A stretch of DNA of 33,685 nt, taken from Chara braunii. Its lineage: Eukaryota > Streptophyta > Charophyceae > Charales > Characeae. The position numbers were made by a program, and so were the translations under genes. The stretch spans positions 513,873 to 547,557 of the forward strand of contig BFEA01000172.1 in the NCBI GenBank assembly GCA_003427395.1. The letters are read 5' to 3'. The notes below the pieces were generated by a model. It did not search any database. It was given only the letters and a program-made list of their open reading frames with translations, and was not told the origin of the DNA. Shown here piece by piece: positions 9,793 to 18,180 of the stretch; the first letter of the stretch is position 1; every line of letters starts with the position of its first letter.

Positions 9793-11596
9793 GTGAAGAC
9801 ACTCTCCATTCAATGGATAAAGCGCCTACTATTCAACCCCCAAACCCCATGGAATAATCTGGCTTGCGAACAAATCAGATGCCTTGCCCCTCCCATCCCA
9901 GATGAGGTTGACCCTCTTATGTGGTTGGCGAATCGTGCCTGGCCGATTCCAAGGGCATCCCCTTCAGAAAACCAAAATCAGGACTTATCTGATCGCCAAG
10001 CAGCAAGGACTGACCTGTCAAGGGACCCCTTCTGGACTGACCTACTCAAAACGTGGAGGGAACTACCCATCCCAGATAAAGTAACACCGGAAAGATGGGA
10101 AGAAGTATGCCAACAAACACTATTCAACAATGCGTTCGTTAGAGACTCCCATGGATGCACCTTAAACTGTACGGACTCTCCTTGGAAAATTTGGATTAGA
10201 AGAGGAGTCACGCGCATCAGAGACATCTGGAGTGTGGAGGACCAAGATTGGATTGACATCCCGAACCTTTATGATAGATTAAGAAACTGCCACCATAAAA
10301 AAGAAGCATTAGAACGGATAATTGACATAGATTGGGTTAGAATCTTGAGAAAAAGACCTACCCTTATTCTTAATGATTGGGTCTCCATCCATGATCAGCC
10401 AGGTGTGGTAGGGAAGGTTAATGAGCTCCGCCCTAATGGTGATGTGCCAATGACAATTTATGTGTTAGGGGAGGATGAGTTTCTTAGATTCTCTCCACAT
10501 CAGAGCACGAGACTAATCCAAAAAGACAGATTATTCAGGATTAGGGTATTAATGATCAAAGATAGGTGGCTGGTCTATAAAACAGATACTCCTATTTCTC
10601 ATCTCGGACTAGATTCTGTTAGTTGGTCGTGATCATCTAATGCATTGCCAGGACGTTCCCATACCAAGGCTCTTCACACGCTGTCAGTAAAATCCACATA
10701 CAGGATGTTGCGCCCGAAGATAAATTTAAAAGATAGAATAGAAGAGCGATGGATGAGACACCTAAACGTGAGCAAAGAGGAATTACGGTCAGTCAAATGG
10801 TTCCATTCCATCAAATCTAAACCAGCTAAAATGACATCCCTACAATGCCAGATCACTCACCGATGTTTGCCAAACAATGACTGGATCATTGACAGAACTA
10901 CTCTAGAACAAAGAGGAATAGCCCTTCCCTGGTGTAAGTTCTGTAAATCTGCTTTCCCGTCCAAACTGATTCCGGAAACAATAGAACATATATTTTTACA
11001 GTGCGTAGGTGCAGTCTGGTTATGGCGTTGGTGGGATAGAATTTGGAATCAGATTGAAACCTCCCTACCCTGGCCATGGAACTGGAAATCTCTCCTCCTG
11101 GAAGCATGGGCTCCTGCATGTGAAGACAGCTTTACAACGAACCTATTCACGATCGGGAGAAGAACTCTTATCAGGGCCATATGGTCTCGTAGGTGCACAT
11201 TTGAAATGAAAGATGCCCGTCTAGATGGGCCTGAGTTCACAGATTCCATCAAGCAACAAATCCAACTACAAATTAATTCGAGATGGGAAACATTAAAAGA
11301 AAAACTTAAAACCTTGACAATTGAAAAGGAAATCAAACAACATATCCAAACGTTCAATCTAAACTGGCTTGGAGGGGAACAAGGTGGTAAAATTGGGCAG
11401 GTCAAATGAAATGGAGTATGTGAGATACCTCAAGGTGAGCTCCCAAGAAATTACCACTTACACTTTAATGACTGGAGTAACATAGATCCGTCCATTCCCC
11501 TCAGCCCCCTTTCTGAGTTTCCTGATCCTTGTCCTCCACCCAAGCAGGCCTTAGGCCAGGACCCCAGAACAATTCCTTTGGAAAATACGTTTCCAC
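9793..11596 (+). pseudogene. LINE-C ORF2 C-terminal region with zf-RVT zinc finger
   Basis: Still in frame 1, this follows the RT with a connector (DPFWTDLLKTWRELP, then RILRKRPTLILNDW), a second block (HTLSVKSTYRML) and a zf-RVT type finger at about 10930-11040: WCKFC, then EHIFLQC and WRWWDRIW. The role of this finger is probably nucleic-acid binding during target-primed reverse transcription, by family knowledge. The tail LNWLGGEQGG and FNDWSNIDPSIPL ends in DPCPPP at about 11540. TGA stops at 10630 and 11407 both align with Trp in LINE-B. The frame runs on into the LTR by chance (to 11664), which is expected if the LTR element was inserted in this exonic end. Confidence 0.85.
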
Positions 11597-12089
11597 TGTC
11601 GGTGCGAATACCCTTACAAGAGTATCCACCCTCGTCTTTGCAAACGACAGAAAACAGTTTGGTTTAAAGTTTAAGTATGTCATGCCAGGCACGGCCGCAT
11701 CTGTAATTTATGTTGACTAGGTGGTTGACTAGAGTAAAGAGTGTGTGGGCGCGCGAGTTGAGACGCGCGTGATTTTCCCTTCTTTTGGTTACACTGGCAG
11801 ACGTGACGTGGATTTTGGTCAGCATATGTTACTTTTGTTTTGATTAAACTGATTAGTCATGAGTACCTTGTTTCTTTGGTTCCGCGGGGTGCGATGGATA
11901 GTTCACTGAGCCAGTATGAACTTACGCGAAAATCCAGATGATGGGACCTGATGGATTTGGCTAAGGACGAGTAGCCGTGGCGAGGCCAGTAGGCCAACGT
12001 AAGTTTTTTGGGTAGTCCCTTATGCAAGTATGGGTCGGGAAAGTGGTATAGGGCATTTCCTTGGCCCCAAGGGCCGTGCGCTACCTCTC

Positions 12090-12096
12090 TATAAGG
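12090..12096 (+). promoter_or_regulatory. Candidate TATA box in the 5' LTR
   Basis: TATAAGG in a G+C-rich context (CTCTCTATAAGGCG), kept as TATAAGA at 26647 in the 3' LTR. It is a plausible core promoter, but no transcription start is known. The AT microsatellite 240 bp downstream is an alternative. Confidence 0.3.
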
Positions 12097-12325
12097 CGTG
12101 TCGGGCCTGCTGGTACCAGGATTAGGCTTAGCCCTATAGGTTATAGCACCGGACTGGTACGCAGCAGACATAGGGATCGAGGCCAACGGCGTGCGGCGAG
12201 GGAGCGGAGGAGCGCGGCGGAAAGGCTTGAGGGGTTGATGGGCCGGTAGGACTATCCCCCTCGCCTTTTGCTACCACAGGGACCGCAGCTCTAGCTGGCT
12301 TACCGCGTGCTTTGCAGTTTTTATA

Positions 12326-12358
12326 TGTGCATAAATATATATACATATATATATATAT
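12326..12358. repeat. AT microsatellite in the 5' LTR
   Basis: Interrupted (AT)n run. The 3' LTR carries a longer, purer run at the matching place (26892-26924), showing length change since insertion. Confidence 0.85.
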
Positions 12359-12488
12359 TATTTAATTCGAAGTTTTAATACTATTATTATCTATCTCACG
12401 CCAGTAGGTGGGCGAGAAACCGCGCAGGGGCGGGGGTTAGACAAGCGGCGCGGCCTTTGGTGCCGCCACGAGACGCTGCCCCGGACCA

Positions 12489-12581
12489 GTCCTTCGGGAC
12501 ATCTGTTAAAACTGGAACGATATAGAGAAGATTAGCGAGACCCCTGCGCAAAGTCGACACGTAAAAATCGGGGGTCCGTTT
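12489..12581 (+). ncRNA. U6 snRNA-like unit 1 in the 5' LTR
   Basis: About 90 bases align with U6 snRNA along nearly its whole length, roughly 80% by eye. The 5' end forms GTCC-TTCG-GGAC, the U6 5' stem-loop shortened by one pair. Blocks shared with plant U6 include GGAACGATA, AGAGAAGATTAGC and CCCCTGCGCAA, then GACACG and AAATCG. The ACAGAGA box reads ATAGAGA and the AGC triad is kept. No plant-type U6 promoter (USE plus TATA at about -30) is seen upstream and only TTT follows, so it is more likely a U6-derived sequence captured in the LTR than an active U6 gene. The strand is the same as the element. An identical copy is in the 3' LTR. Confidence 0.85.
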
Positions 12582-12784
12582 GGTCGAGCGCTGACAGGGG
12601 AGCGCTGCTGCTGAAACCGACCGGAGTCGGGGAGTGGGTTAGGCCACGACGAGGAGCACCGATGAATGAAGAAGGGTGACGCCAATACAAAGGGGGCCGA
12701 ATCCGGACGAGAGGTAGGGCCCGGTGCCTTTGGAAGAGAGGGTTGCGCACCGCTTTTGGCTCCACGGGGCACTGTCGGAGGTAN

Positions 12785-12905
12785 GCCCTTCGGGGCGTTC
12801 GTAGTAGGCCGATCGATACAGAGTAGATTAGCATGGCCCGGGCGCTAGGACAACATGCATATAATGCGAGGAGAGCCCGACGGTCGGGCGTTGTTCTCTT
12901 TTTTT
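12785..12905 (+). ncRNA. U6 snRNA-like unit 2 with hairpin and T-run in the 5' LTR
   Basis: This is a second U6-related unit 296 bp after the first. It opens with the hairpin GCCC-TTCG-GGGC, then aligns with U6 through CGATACAGAG and AGATTAGCATGGCCC, with GCGC, AGGA and GCATA following in order. Here the ACAGAG box is intact, with A to T after it. The U6-like part ends near 12873. It is followed by a perfect stem (GCCCGA/TCGGGC, 12876-12890) and a run of seven T at 12899-12905, which would serve as an RNA polymerase III terminator. The two units differ from each other far more than from U6, so they are independent or old derivatives. Transcription is unproven. Confidence 0.75.
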
Positions 12906-13068
12906 CGACAGCCGAACGCCATCGGGCCGCGAAGTGTTGGCACAGTGGGGTGACNAAGCCCAAAACACGGGGAGGCAAGTTCNGGGAAGTCTGGACACGG
13001 NANGCGCTNGCATTTGACCAGGGAGCNAGCGGGCGCTGCAGAGAAGAAGGAGAAAGGGATGAGCCCGG

Positions 13069-13304
13069 AATGAATCCGGACGNCTTGTTGCGCCGGTTTC
13101 ATTCCCAAGGGANATGGCAGCAGGGAGGATAGCGAACGAGAAGGAAAGGCGATAGGGGTGAAAGGAGGGAGAAGGCATCAGGGCGCTATCCTACGCCGGG
13201 TACGTGCGGGAAAGAAGACCAGATAAGGACGACTGACGGGGACGTTATGAACGTTGCAGAGAAGTGTGGATGAACCCGGACGCGGGGGCGTGCCGGGTGC
13301 ATCT
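13069..13304 (+). other. Perfect or near-perfect stem-loops in the LTR
   Basis: Two long stem-loops are readable: GAATGAA-T-CCGG with CCGG-T-TTCATTC (about 13069-13111), and GATG-A-ACCCGG with CCGGGT-G-CATC (about 13270-13304). Both have matching single-base interruptions opposite each other, as expected of a maintained fold. They lie between U6-like unit 2 and the 175-bp repeat. The same sequence recurs at +14567 in the 3' LTR. Confidence 0.6.
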
Positions 13305-13349
13305 GAAGCGAGGGAGGACAGAGACGAAGGGTGGAAAATTGAGAGATGG

Positions 13350-13582
13350 CTCGATTCCTGGCGGAATCGAGTAAAGGGAGATGATGAGGTAAGGTTAGGG
13401 AANGTGGNGAGTTCAGTGAAGNTNTNAGATTTAGGAGTTAGTAAGTANACACGGGGTTGGAGGGAAAANGACGGTGCGTGGAGCTATGGCGGGAGTGGTG
13501 AAGGGAAAAGGGGGAAAGCAAGTATCTCGCTCGGTTCGGAACGGAATCGAGCAAGGGAGGGACCGTTTCGGGGGTTCTAAGG
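13350..13582 (+). repeat. ~175-bp diverged tandem repeat with hairpins (5' LTR part)
   Basis: Unit hairpins CTCGATTC/GAATCGAG (13350-13371) and CTCGGTTC/GAATCGAG (13530-13551) are 180 bp apart and each is followed by related G-rich sequence. The array is cut here by the gap and continues in the 3' LTR. Confidence 0.6.
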
Positions 13583-14157
13583 NNNNNNNNNNNNNNNNNN
13601 NNNNNNNNNNNNNNNNNNNNNNNNNNNNNNNNNNNNNNNNNNNNNNNNNNNNNNNNNNNNNNNNNNNNNNNNNNNNNNNNNNNNNNNNNNNNNNNNNNNN
13701 NNNNNNNNNNNNNNNNNNNNNNNNNNNNNNNNNNNNNNNNNNNNNNNNNNNNNNNNNNNNNNNNNNNNNNNNNNNNNNNNNNNNNNNNNNNNNNNNNNNN
13801 NNNNNNNNNNNNNNNNNNNNNNNNNNNNNNNNNNNNNNNNNNNNNNNNNNNNNNNNNNNNNNNNNNNNNNNNNNNNNNNNNNNNNNNNNNNNNNNNNNNN
13901 NNNNNNNNNNNNNNNNNNNNNNNNNNNNNNNNNNNNNNNNNNNNNNNNNNNNNNNNNNNNNNNNNNNNNNNNNNNNNNNNNNNNNNNNNNNNNNNNNNNN
14001 NNNNNNNNNNNNNNNNNNNNNNNNNNNNNNNNNNNNNNNNNNNNNNNNNNNNNNNNNNNNNNNNNNNNNNNNNNNNNNNNNNNNNNNNNNNNNNNNNNNN
14101 NNNNNNNNNNNNNNNNNNNNNNNNNNNNNNNNNNNNNNNNNNNNNNNNNNNNNNNNN
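13583..14157. other. Assembly gap, 575 N
   Basis: Unknown sequence. By comparison with the 3' LTR (28150-33595) the missing segment should be about 5.4 kb, unless that region of the 3' LTR contains later insertions. Reading frames crossing these Ns are meaningless. Confidence 0.95.
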
Positions 14158-14265
14158 CCCTCGGCTGGTCCACCTCTGCGATTGCAACTGATTAGCTTTC
14201 GTATTGTGGACTGGTAGCTCGGCGGGGATACGCCCACCGAAGGGAGGTGACAACTTCTGTAACGT

Positions 14266-14275
14266 GGAGGTAAGT
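14266..14275 (+). promoter_or_regulatory. Candidate 5' splice site near the 3' end of the 5' LTR
   Basis: GGAG|GTAAGT, with the GT at 14270-14271, is a near-ideal eukaryotic splice donor, 190 bases before the LTR end. It could serve splicing to the acceptor-like sites at 14757 or 21481. Inference from consensus only. Confidence 0.35.
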
Positions 14276-14463
14276 CGTGCCTCGTGTAGGCCCTATCCTG
14301 TCGTAGGGGCTCGCGAGAGGTATGGCTGGCGCACTCGGCCGGAGCGGCTTGCGGAAGCTCCATGTATATTCGCGACGAAGGATATAAAACCAACTCCTGC
14401 GTGACGCTACCGGGAGGGTCTCGCGCTGCCCTGATGTGGTGCCGGACCGATGCGCCCGACAGG

Positions 14464-14482
14464 TGGCGCCATTGTCGGGGAT
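14464..14482 (+). promoter_or_regulatory. Primer-binding site complementary to tRNA-Asp
   Basis: TGGCGCCATTGTCGGGGAT lies 2 bases after the LTR end. It is complementary to the 3' end (with CCA) of plant-type tRNA-Asp, which would give TGGCGCCGTTGCCGGGGAT; 17 of 19 bases match and both differences are transitions. This site primes minus-strand synthesis and fixes the LTR end. Confidence 0.85.
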
Positions 14483-14571
14483 AACGGAAAGCCTACCTTT
14501 GTCCCTGATGGAACGACATCCGGGTATGAGAAGTGAATAGAAAAAAGAAAGCATAAAGGAATGACAAGAAG

Positions 14572-14757
14572 GTAAGAAAAAGTAATGAGTGACTAAGTAT
14601 AGGTGAGAAAGTTTACCTACCTGAGTTAGGGGAAGTATGAAGGACGATCGTGTTAGAATTGGGTAAAGTATGCAGTAAGGGTTAGGCAGAGCGGAAGGAA
14701 TAGACCGATCAAGGTGTAATGCTGAATAAAGGGGTGTGCTTGTTTTTCTCTTATCAG
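14572..14757 (+). other. Possible intron in the gag leader
   Basis: AAG|GTAAGAA at 14572 looks like a splice donor. A pyrimidine-rich stretch ending in TTATCAG at 14757 looks like an acceptor, 27 bases before the gag ATG. The enclosed 186 bp are A-rich with no open frame. Prediction from consensus only. Confidence 0.35.
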
Positions 14758-15194
14758 GGAGCTTGAGGAGGAGAGTCTGTGAAGATGTCGCAGGGCGGCG
14801 GCGTGTCAGGTGCTCCCAATAAAAACTTGACGCTCGATGACCTTATCGCGGCTATTGACAGGCATGAAAGAAATCCGAGCAATATCCCCAAGGTCGATAC
14901 CTTCCATTTTTGTGGGGAGAGAGTCTCCGAATGGCTGGAGCGGGTGGAACAAGCTCTGGTCGGGCTGTCGGATGTTGTAAAATTTCAGCGCATTCTCCAG
15001 TACGTTCTCCACAACTCTCACCAAGAACTGAAGAAAGTTATACATGCAACCCAAGGTAGCTGGGAAAGATTCAAGGAGGGAATGCAGAGGAAGTACTGTC
15101 TGGGAGATAGACTGTTGACCACTGCGGACCTCGAGGCAATGAACAAAGAGGATTTTACGACGATGGGGGCTTTTGTTCAAGAATTTAAGAAGAG

Positions 15195-15372
15195 GGCGCG
15201 GAAGGTCCATGGGATTTCGGAGGAAGCACAGTACGCCATCTTCCTGGGGCTACTCACGGCATCGGAGACCTTCGAGTTGACGAGGCGCGGAAGGTCCATG
15301 GGATTTCGGAGGAAGCACAGTGCGCCATCTTCCTGGGGCTACTCACGACATCGGAGACCTTCGAGTTGACGA
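15195..15372 (+). repeat. 89-bp tandem duplication inside gag
   Basis: Copy 1 is 15195-15283 and copy 2 is 15284-15372, both starting GGCGCGGAAGGTCCATGGG. They differ at two bases (A/G near 15232 and G/A near 15267). As 89 is not a multiple of 3 the duplication shifts the frame. The near-identity indicates it is recent relative to the LTR divergence. Confidence 0.92.
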
Positions 15373-16084
15373 GGCATGGAGGAGGTAGCACCAAGCTCAC
15401 CTGGGCCACTATTGACAGAGGGGTGGAAGTTGGGTGTTTGGACCAGGTGGAGCAACGTCAAGTACGCCTGCTTTTGGGACCCCGGAGGTAACAAGGATTG
15501 TTACAGACGTATTGGCACAGCTGGGGTATGCGACAGAGCCGGTGGTGCGAAGGAGGGTAATAACGAATGTCCAAGTAAAAGGAACGGAGTCGGTGATAGA
15601 GGAGGTTGTTCAGGAGGAGCTCTGGGACGAGGAAGAGCCGGTGCCGCAACGCCTGACGAAGGTCCAGCGCAAAGTGCGTAACTTGGCGCAGGGCGGACAG
15701 GGATCAGGAAAAGCGCAGGCACCTCAGGCGGTGGCGACGGCTCCTCCAAGTGTGGCGGCGCCCTCGTCTAGTGCGGGCCCCTCGCAAGGAGGGGCACCCT
15801 CCTACGGACAGTGGCCCTGGCCGGTGATCAATGCAATTGTGTCATGGGGTAGCGCGCCGCCAGTAGCCGGACCACAAATGAGTATACCGCCACCCATCTA
15901 CCCCGCAGCCCAGGCCCAGCCTGTGGCCCCGCCGCCGTCACCTGCTTCCAGTTCACAGGGAAGCGTGGCTGGAGGTGGGAACCAGGGGCAGGGCAATCAA
16001 GGCAACGGAGGGAGGGGTGGAGGAAGGGGGAGAGGCAGGAATGGCGGTGGAAGAGGAGGGCAATGGAATAATCAAGGACGAGGA

Positions 16085-16160
16085 AACCAAGGCCAGGGGT
16101 ACCAAGGCCAGGGGAATCAAGGCCGAGGGTACCCAGGCCAGGGTATCCAGGCCAGGGGGA
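16085..16160 (+). repeat. 15-bp minisatellite encoding gag QGQG-type repeats
   Basis: Five consecutive 15-base units of the type ACCAAGGCCAGGGGT encode Tyr/Asn-Gln-Gly-Gln/Arg-Gly pentads in the glycine-rich segment next to the zinc knuckle. Such RGG/QG-rich stretches often bind RNA. Confidence 0.8.
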
Positions 16161-16788
16161 TCATGGAAGTCAGGGGTATGGGAGACCCCGTTTTGACTGG
16201 AGGACGGCCATCTCCCAGCATTGTGACCAGCAAGGCCACACCATAAGGTTCTGTAACATAAGACGGGAAGACGAGAGGAGCGGGCTGATCTCCTCCTCCA
16301 TGGATGAGAATATTTACAATCAGTTTGGGGAGGTCATTGACAGAAGGCTTGGAGGAGTGAGAGCGGAAGCCCAACGAAGGGCGGCAGCCGGGCTGCCACC
16401 CCCTGCCACGTTCAGGCTATGGCAGGAAAAGGAGGAACTACCGATTGGGGTAGAGGAAGTGGGGAGCGATAAGGAAGTGACTCAAGGACCACGTGGAGGA
16501 AGTTGGAGGGATGAGTCCATAATCATCGAATCAGATGATGAAGACGAGGAAAGAAGGATGGAATCGCCATCCGTTTTATTGGGGAAGATGGAGGACCTAC
16601 TGAACAAGGTGGGAAGGTACCAGCAGAAGTTGGTAGACCTCTACGACGAAGTAAAGAGATGGAGGTTTAGCATCCCCAAGGTGTTCCTCTATGACTCCGG
16701 CCCAGAGTCAGCGCCTGGGCGACCCGGAGTAAATGTGGTGGGGTCGTGCCCACAATCGGGAATGATGGGGAGACCCCTCACTCCGTAG

Positions 16789-18180
16789 GCCCGGCTGGCA
16801 CAGGCAGCACGAACGAGAAGTCAAGCCAAGGCCAGTGCCAACCAAGAACCTCCGAGAAGGGAGCCCGAAACGGGAAAAAGGAAAGAGGCAGTGGAAGTAG
16901 AGGATGACAATGATGAAGAGGAAGAAGATGAGAGGCTGCGCCGAGAAGAGGATCAGAGAGCGGAGCAGCGGGCAAGAAAAAAGGGGACCAGGGGAGAGGC
17001 AGAGCCGGTCATACGTGACGGACCACCCAAAAGGAAGAAGTACGCGGTTCAGTTGGAAGAGGGATTTGACATAGAGAAAGTGATCGACCGGCTGCTGGAA
17101 GGGCATAATGACCTCATAACCCTGAAGGAAATCCTAGCGTCGGCCCCGTGGCTCCACGATGAACTGAAGGGGAGATTGTCGCGGCGCCTAGTGCCCAATG
17201 TCCATCTGGGTACGATCCTGCCCAAGGAGGCTGAGTGGGCAGAGTCGGGTACGAAAATGGACTGGAAGTGTGTAGCCTGCAGCACGGTGAATTTGGTGGT
17301 GAAGGGTTCCAAGTGCGCAACAATGGTGGACACTGGGGCGGAGATGAACATTATCCGGGAGGCGGACGCGATCAGATTCGGGCTGGATATAGACCGTTCT
17401 GACTGCGGTATTCTGCACGGAGCCAGCTGCAAGGCCGTATTTTGTGGGACAGCCTCGAATGTACTCATCGAGGTTGGAAAGGTGAAGGCCCGGGCTTGTT
17501 TCTTTATCATGCCGGATGTGGATCACGGAATCCTCCTAGGGAGATCATTCCTTAGTAGGACAGAGACCATGATGTTCAATAAGCATGACGGGACGTTAAT
17601 TCTCCTCCTATGCGACCCTGCCTGCAGGAATTACAAAATAATTACCTGCAGAAACACAGGACCAGGATCCTTCACAATCGAAGAGTCGGAGGGCGAGCGC
17701 CGGAAGCTTCGGGCGGAGCCGGAAGGAGAAGAGGAGGTGAAAGCGTTTTCCCTTAGCCTATCGGACGTCAGGAAGGCCATGGACTTGGTGGCCGCACATG
17801 AGATGGCGGATCCGGATGCCATCCAAGCCTTGAGGGAGCAGGTCCTGGAATGCCCCGAGACGGGGAGATTGGAGCTGGTATCGTTTTCCCGACGGAAGGA
17901 AGAACCCCACATCCGCGCAGACGCAATCTGTGAGTCGGTCTTTTTTAGGGGACGGCTCAAGCAGGGTTCCCAAAAGCGGTACAAGACGGTAGACAAGAAG
18001 TGTCGCCCGGTTCCCGTCCTCGTTACAGAGGACGAGGAAGCATATTACGAGAGGGAACGAGGGTTGATACGACGAATGAGGGAGAGTGCTTTAGCAGGAC
18101 CATGTCGTATCAACAAAGGGAATGAAGGGGAGTTGATTATAGGGAGCCCGACTTCCTACTGCCTTAGGAGCGGACATTGA
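16789..18180 (+). pseudogene. Aspartic protease (retropepsin) region of pol
   Basis: In frame 1, the same frame as the end of gag, so gag and pol were probably one polyprotein separated now by TAG 16786. After an acidic Glu/Asp-rich stretch (about 16890-16990), the retropepsin motif DTGAEMNII lies with its catalytic Asp at 17329. The flap region is followed by HGILLGRSFL at about 17524-17553, the second retropepsin hallmark (ILGR-type). Protease cuts the polyprotein. Downstream of it lies a 150-residue linker. The frame ends at TGA 18178, but the RT sequence continues in frame 3 from about 18150-18177, so an indel lies just before. Confidence 0.82.

Larger units (their letters stand above)
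7070..11596 (+). mobile_element. LINE-C: nearly full ORF2 of an L1-type LINE, 3' end cut by an LTR insertion
   Basis: An apurinic-type endonuclease, RT, connector and zf-RVT finger follow in the order typical of the L1 superfamily of non-LTR retrotransposons. The reading frame switches once (frame 2 to frame 1 near 7645) and is otherwise free of frameshifts for about 3.9 kb, but nine in-frame stops make it inactive. Coding similarity to LINE-B runs up to the DPCPPP tail at about 11545, and the LTR element begins at 11597, so the LINE 3' UTR is expected beyond the far side of the LTR element, outside the window. Confidence 0.9.
11597..14461 (+). repeat. 5' LTR (contains a 575-base N gap)
   Basis: Boundaries are set by the 6-bp terminal inverted repeat, by the start of similarity with the 3' copy, and by the primer-binding site 2 bases downstream. 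As assembled it is 2865 bp, but the 3' LTR has 5446 bp where this copy has 575 N, so the gap length here is probably nominal. The first 530 bases differ from the 3' copy at about 30 positions, mostly transitions. From 12489 to the gap there is no base conflict at all. The 90 bases after the gap (14158-14247) are also identical to 33596-33685. Confidence 0.88.
14785..16788 (+). pseudogene. gag: gag: capsid-nucleocapsid region of the gypsy element
   Basis: Gag forms the virus-like particle and packages element RNA. The start chosen is the ATG at 14785 (MSQGGG). An in-frame GTG lies two codons earlier. The capsid-like part (WLERVEQAL, then YCLGDRLLTTADLEAMN) is read in frame 1 to about 15283. 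An 89-bp tandem duplication there shifts it to frame 3, another indel near 15480 gives frame 2 (VTDVLAQLGY, LTKVQRK), and a third near 16170 returns to frame 1. A Pro/Ala-rich stretch and an RGG-like glycine-rich region (about 15970-16180) precede one zinc knuckle at about 16207-16251, which reads S-QH-C-DQQG-H-TIRF-C: the first Cys is Ser. Frame 1 then runs to TAG 16786 and, past it, straight into the protease. Confidence 0.8.

Noticed and set aside
7157-11409. Alternative genetic code with TGA as Trp
   Set aside because: Two of the TGA codons align with Cys and Gly, TAA and TAG also interrupt the frame, and the neighbouring elements use all three stops as decay marks.
13431-14393. Long open frames across the N gap
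   Set aside because: They are open only because N codons contain no stops.
14158-14461. rRNA or other structural RNA in the last part of the 5' LTR
   Set aside because: It is G+C-rich with some pairing, but no conserved rRNA, 5S or 7SL segment could be recognised.
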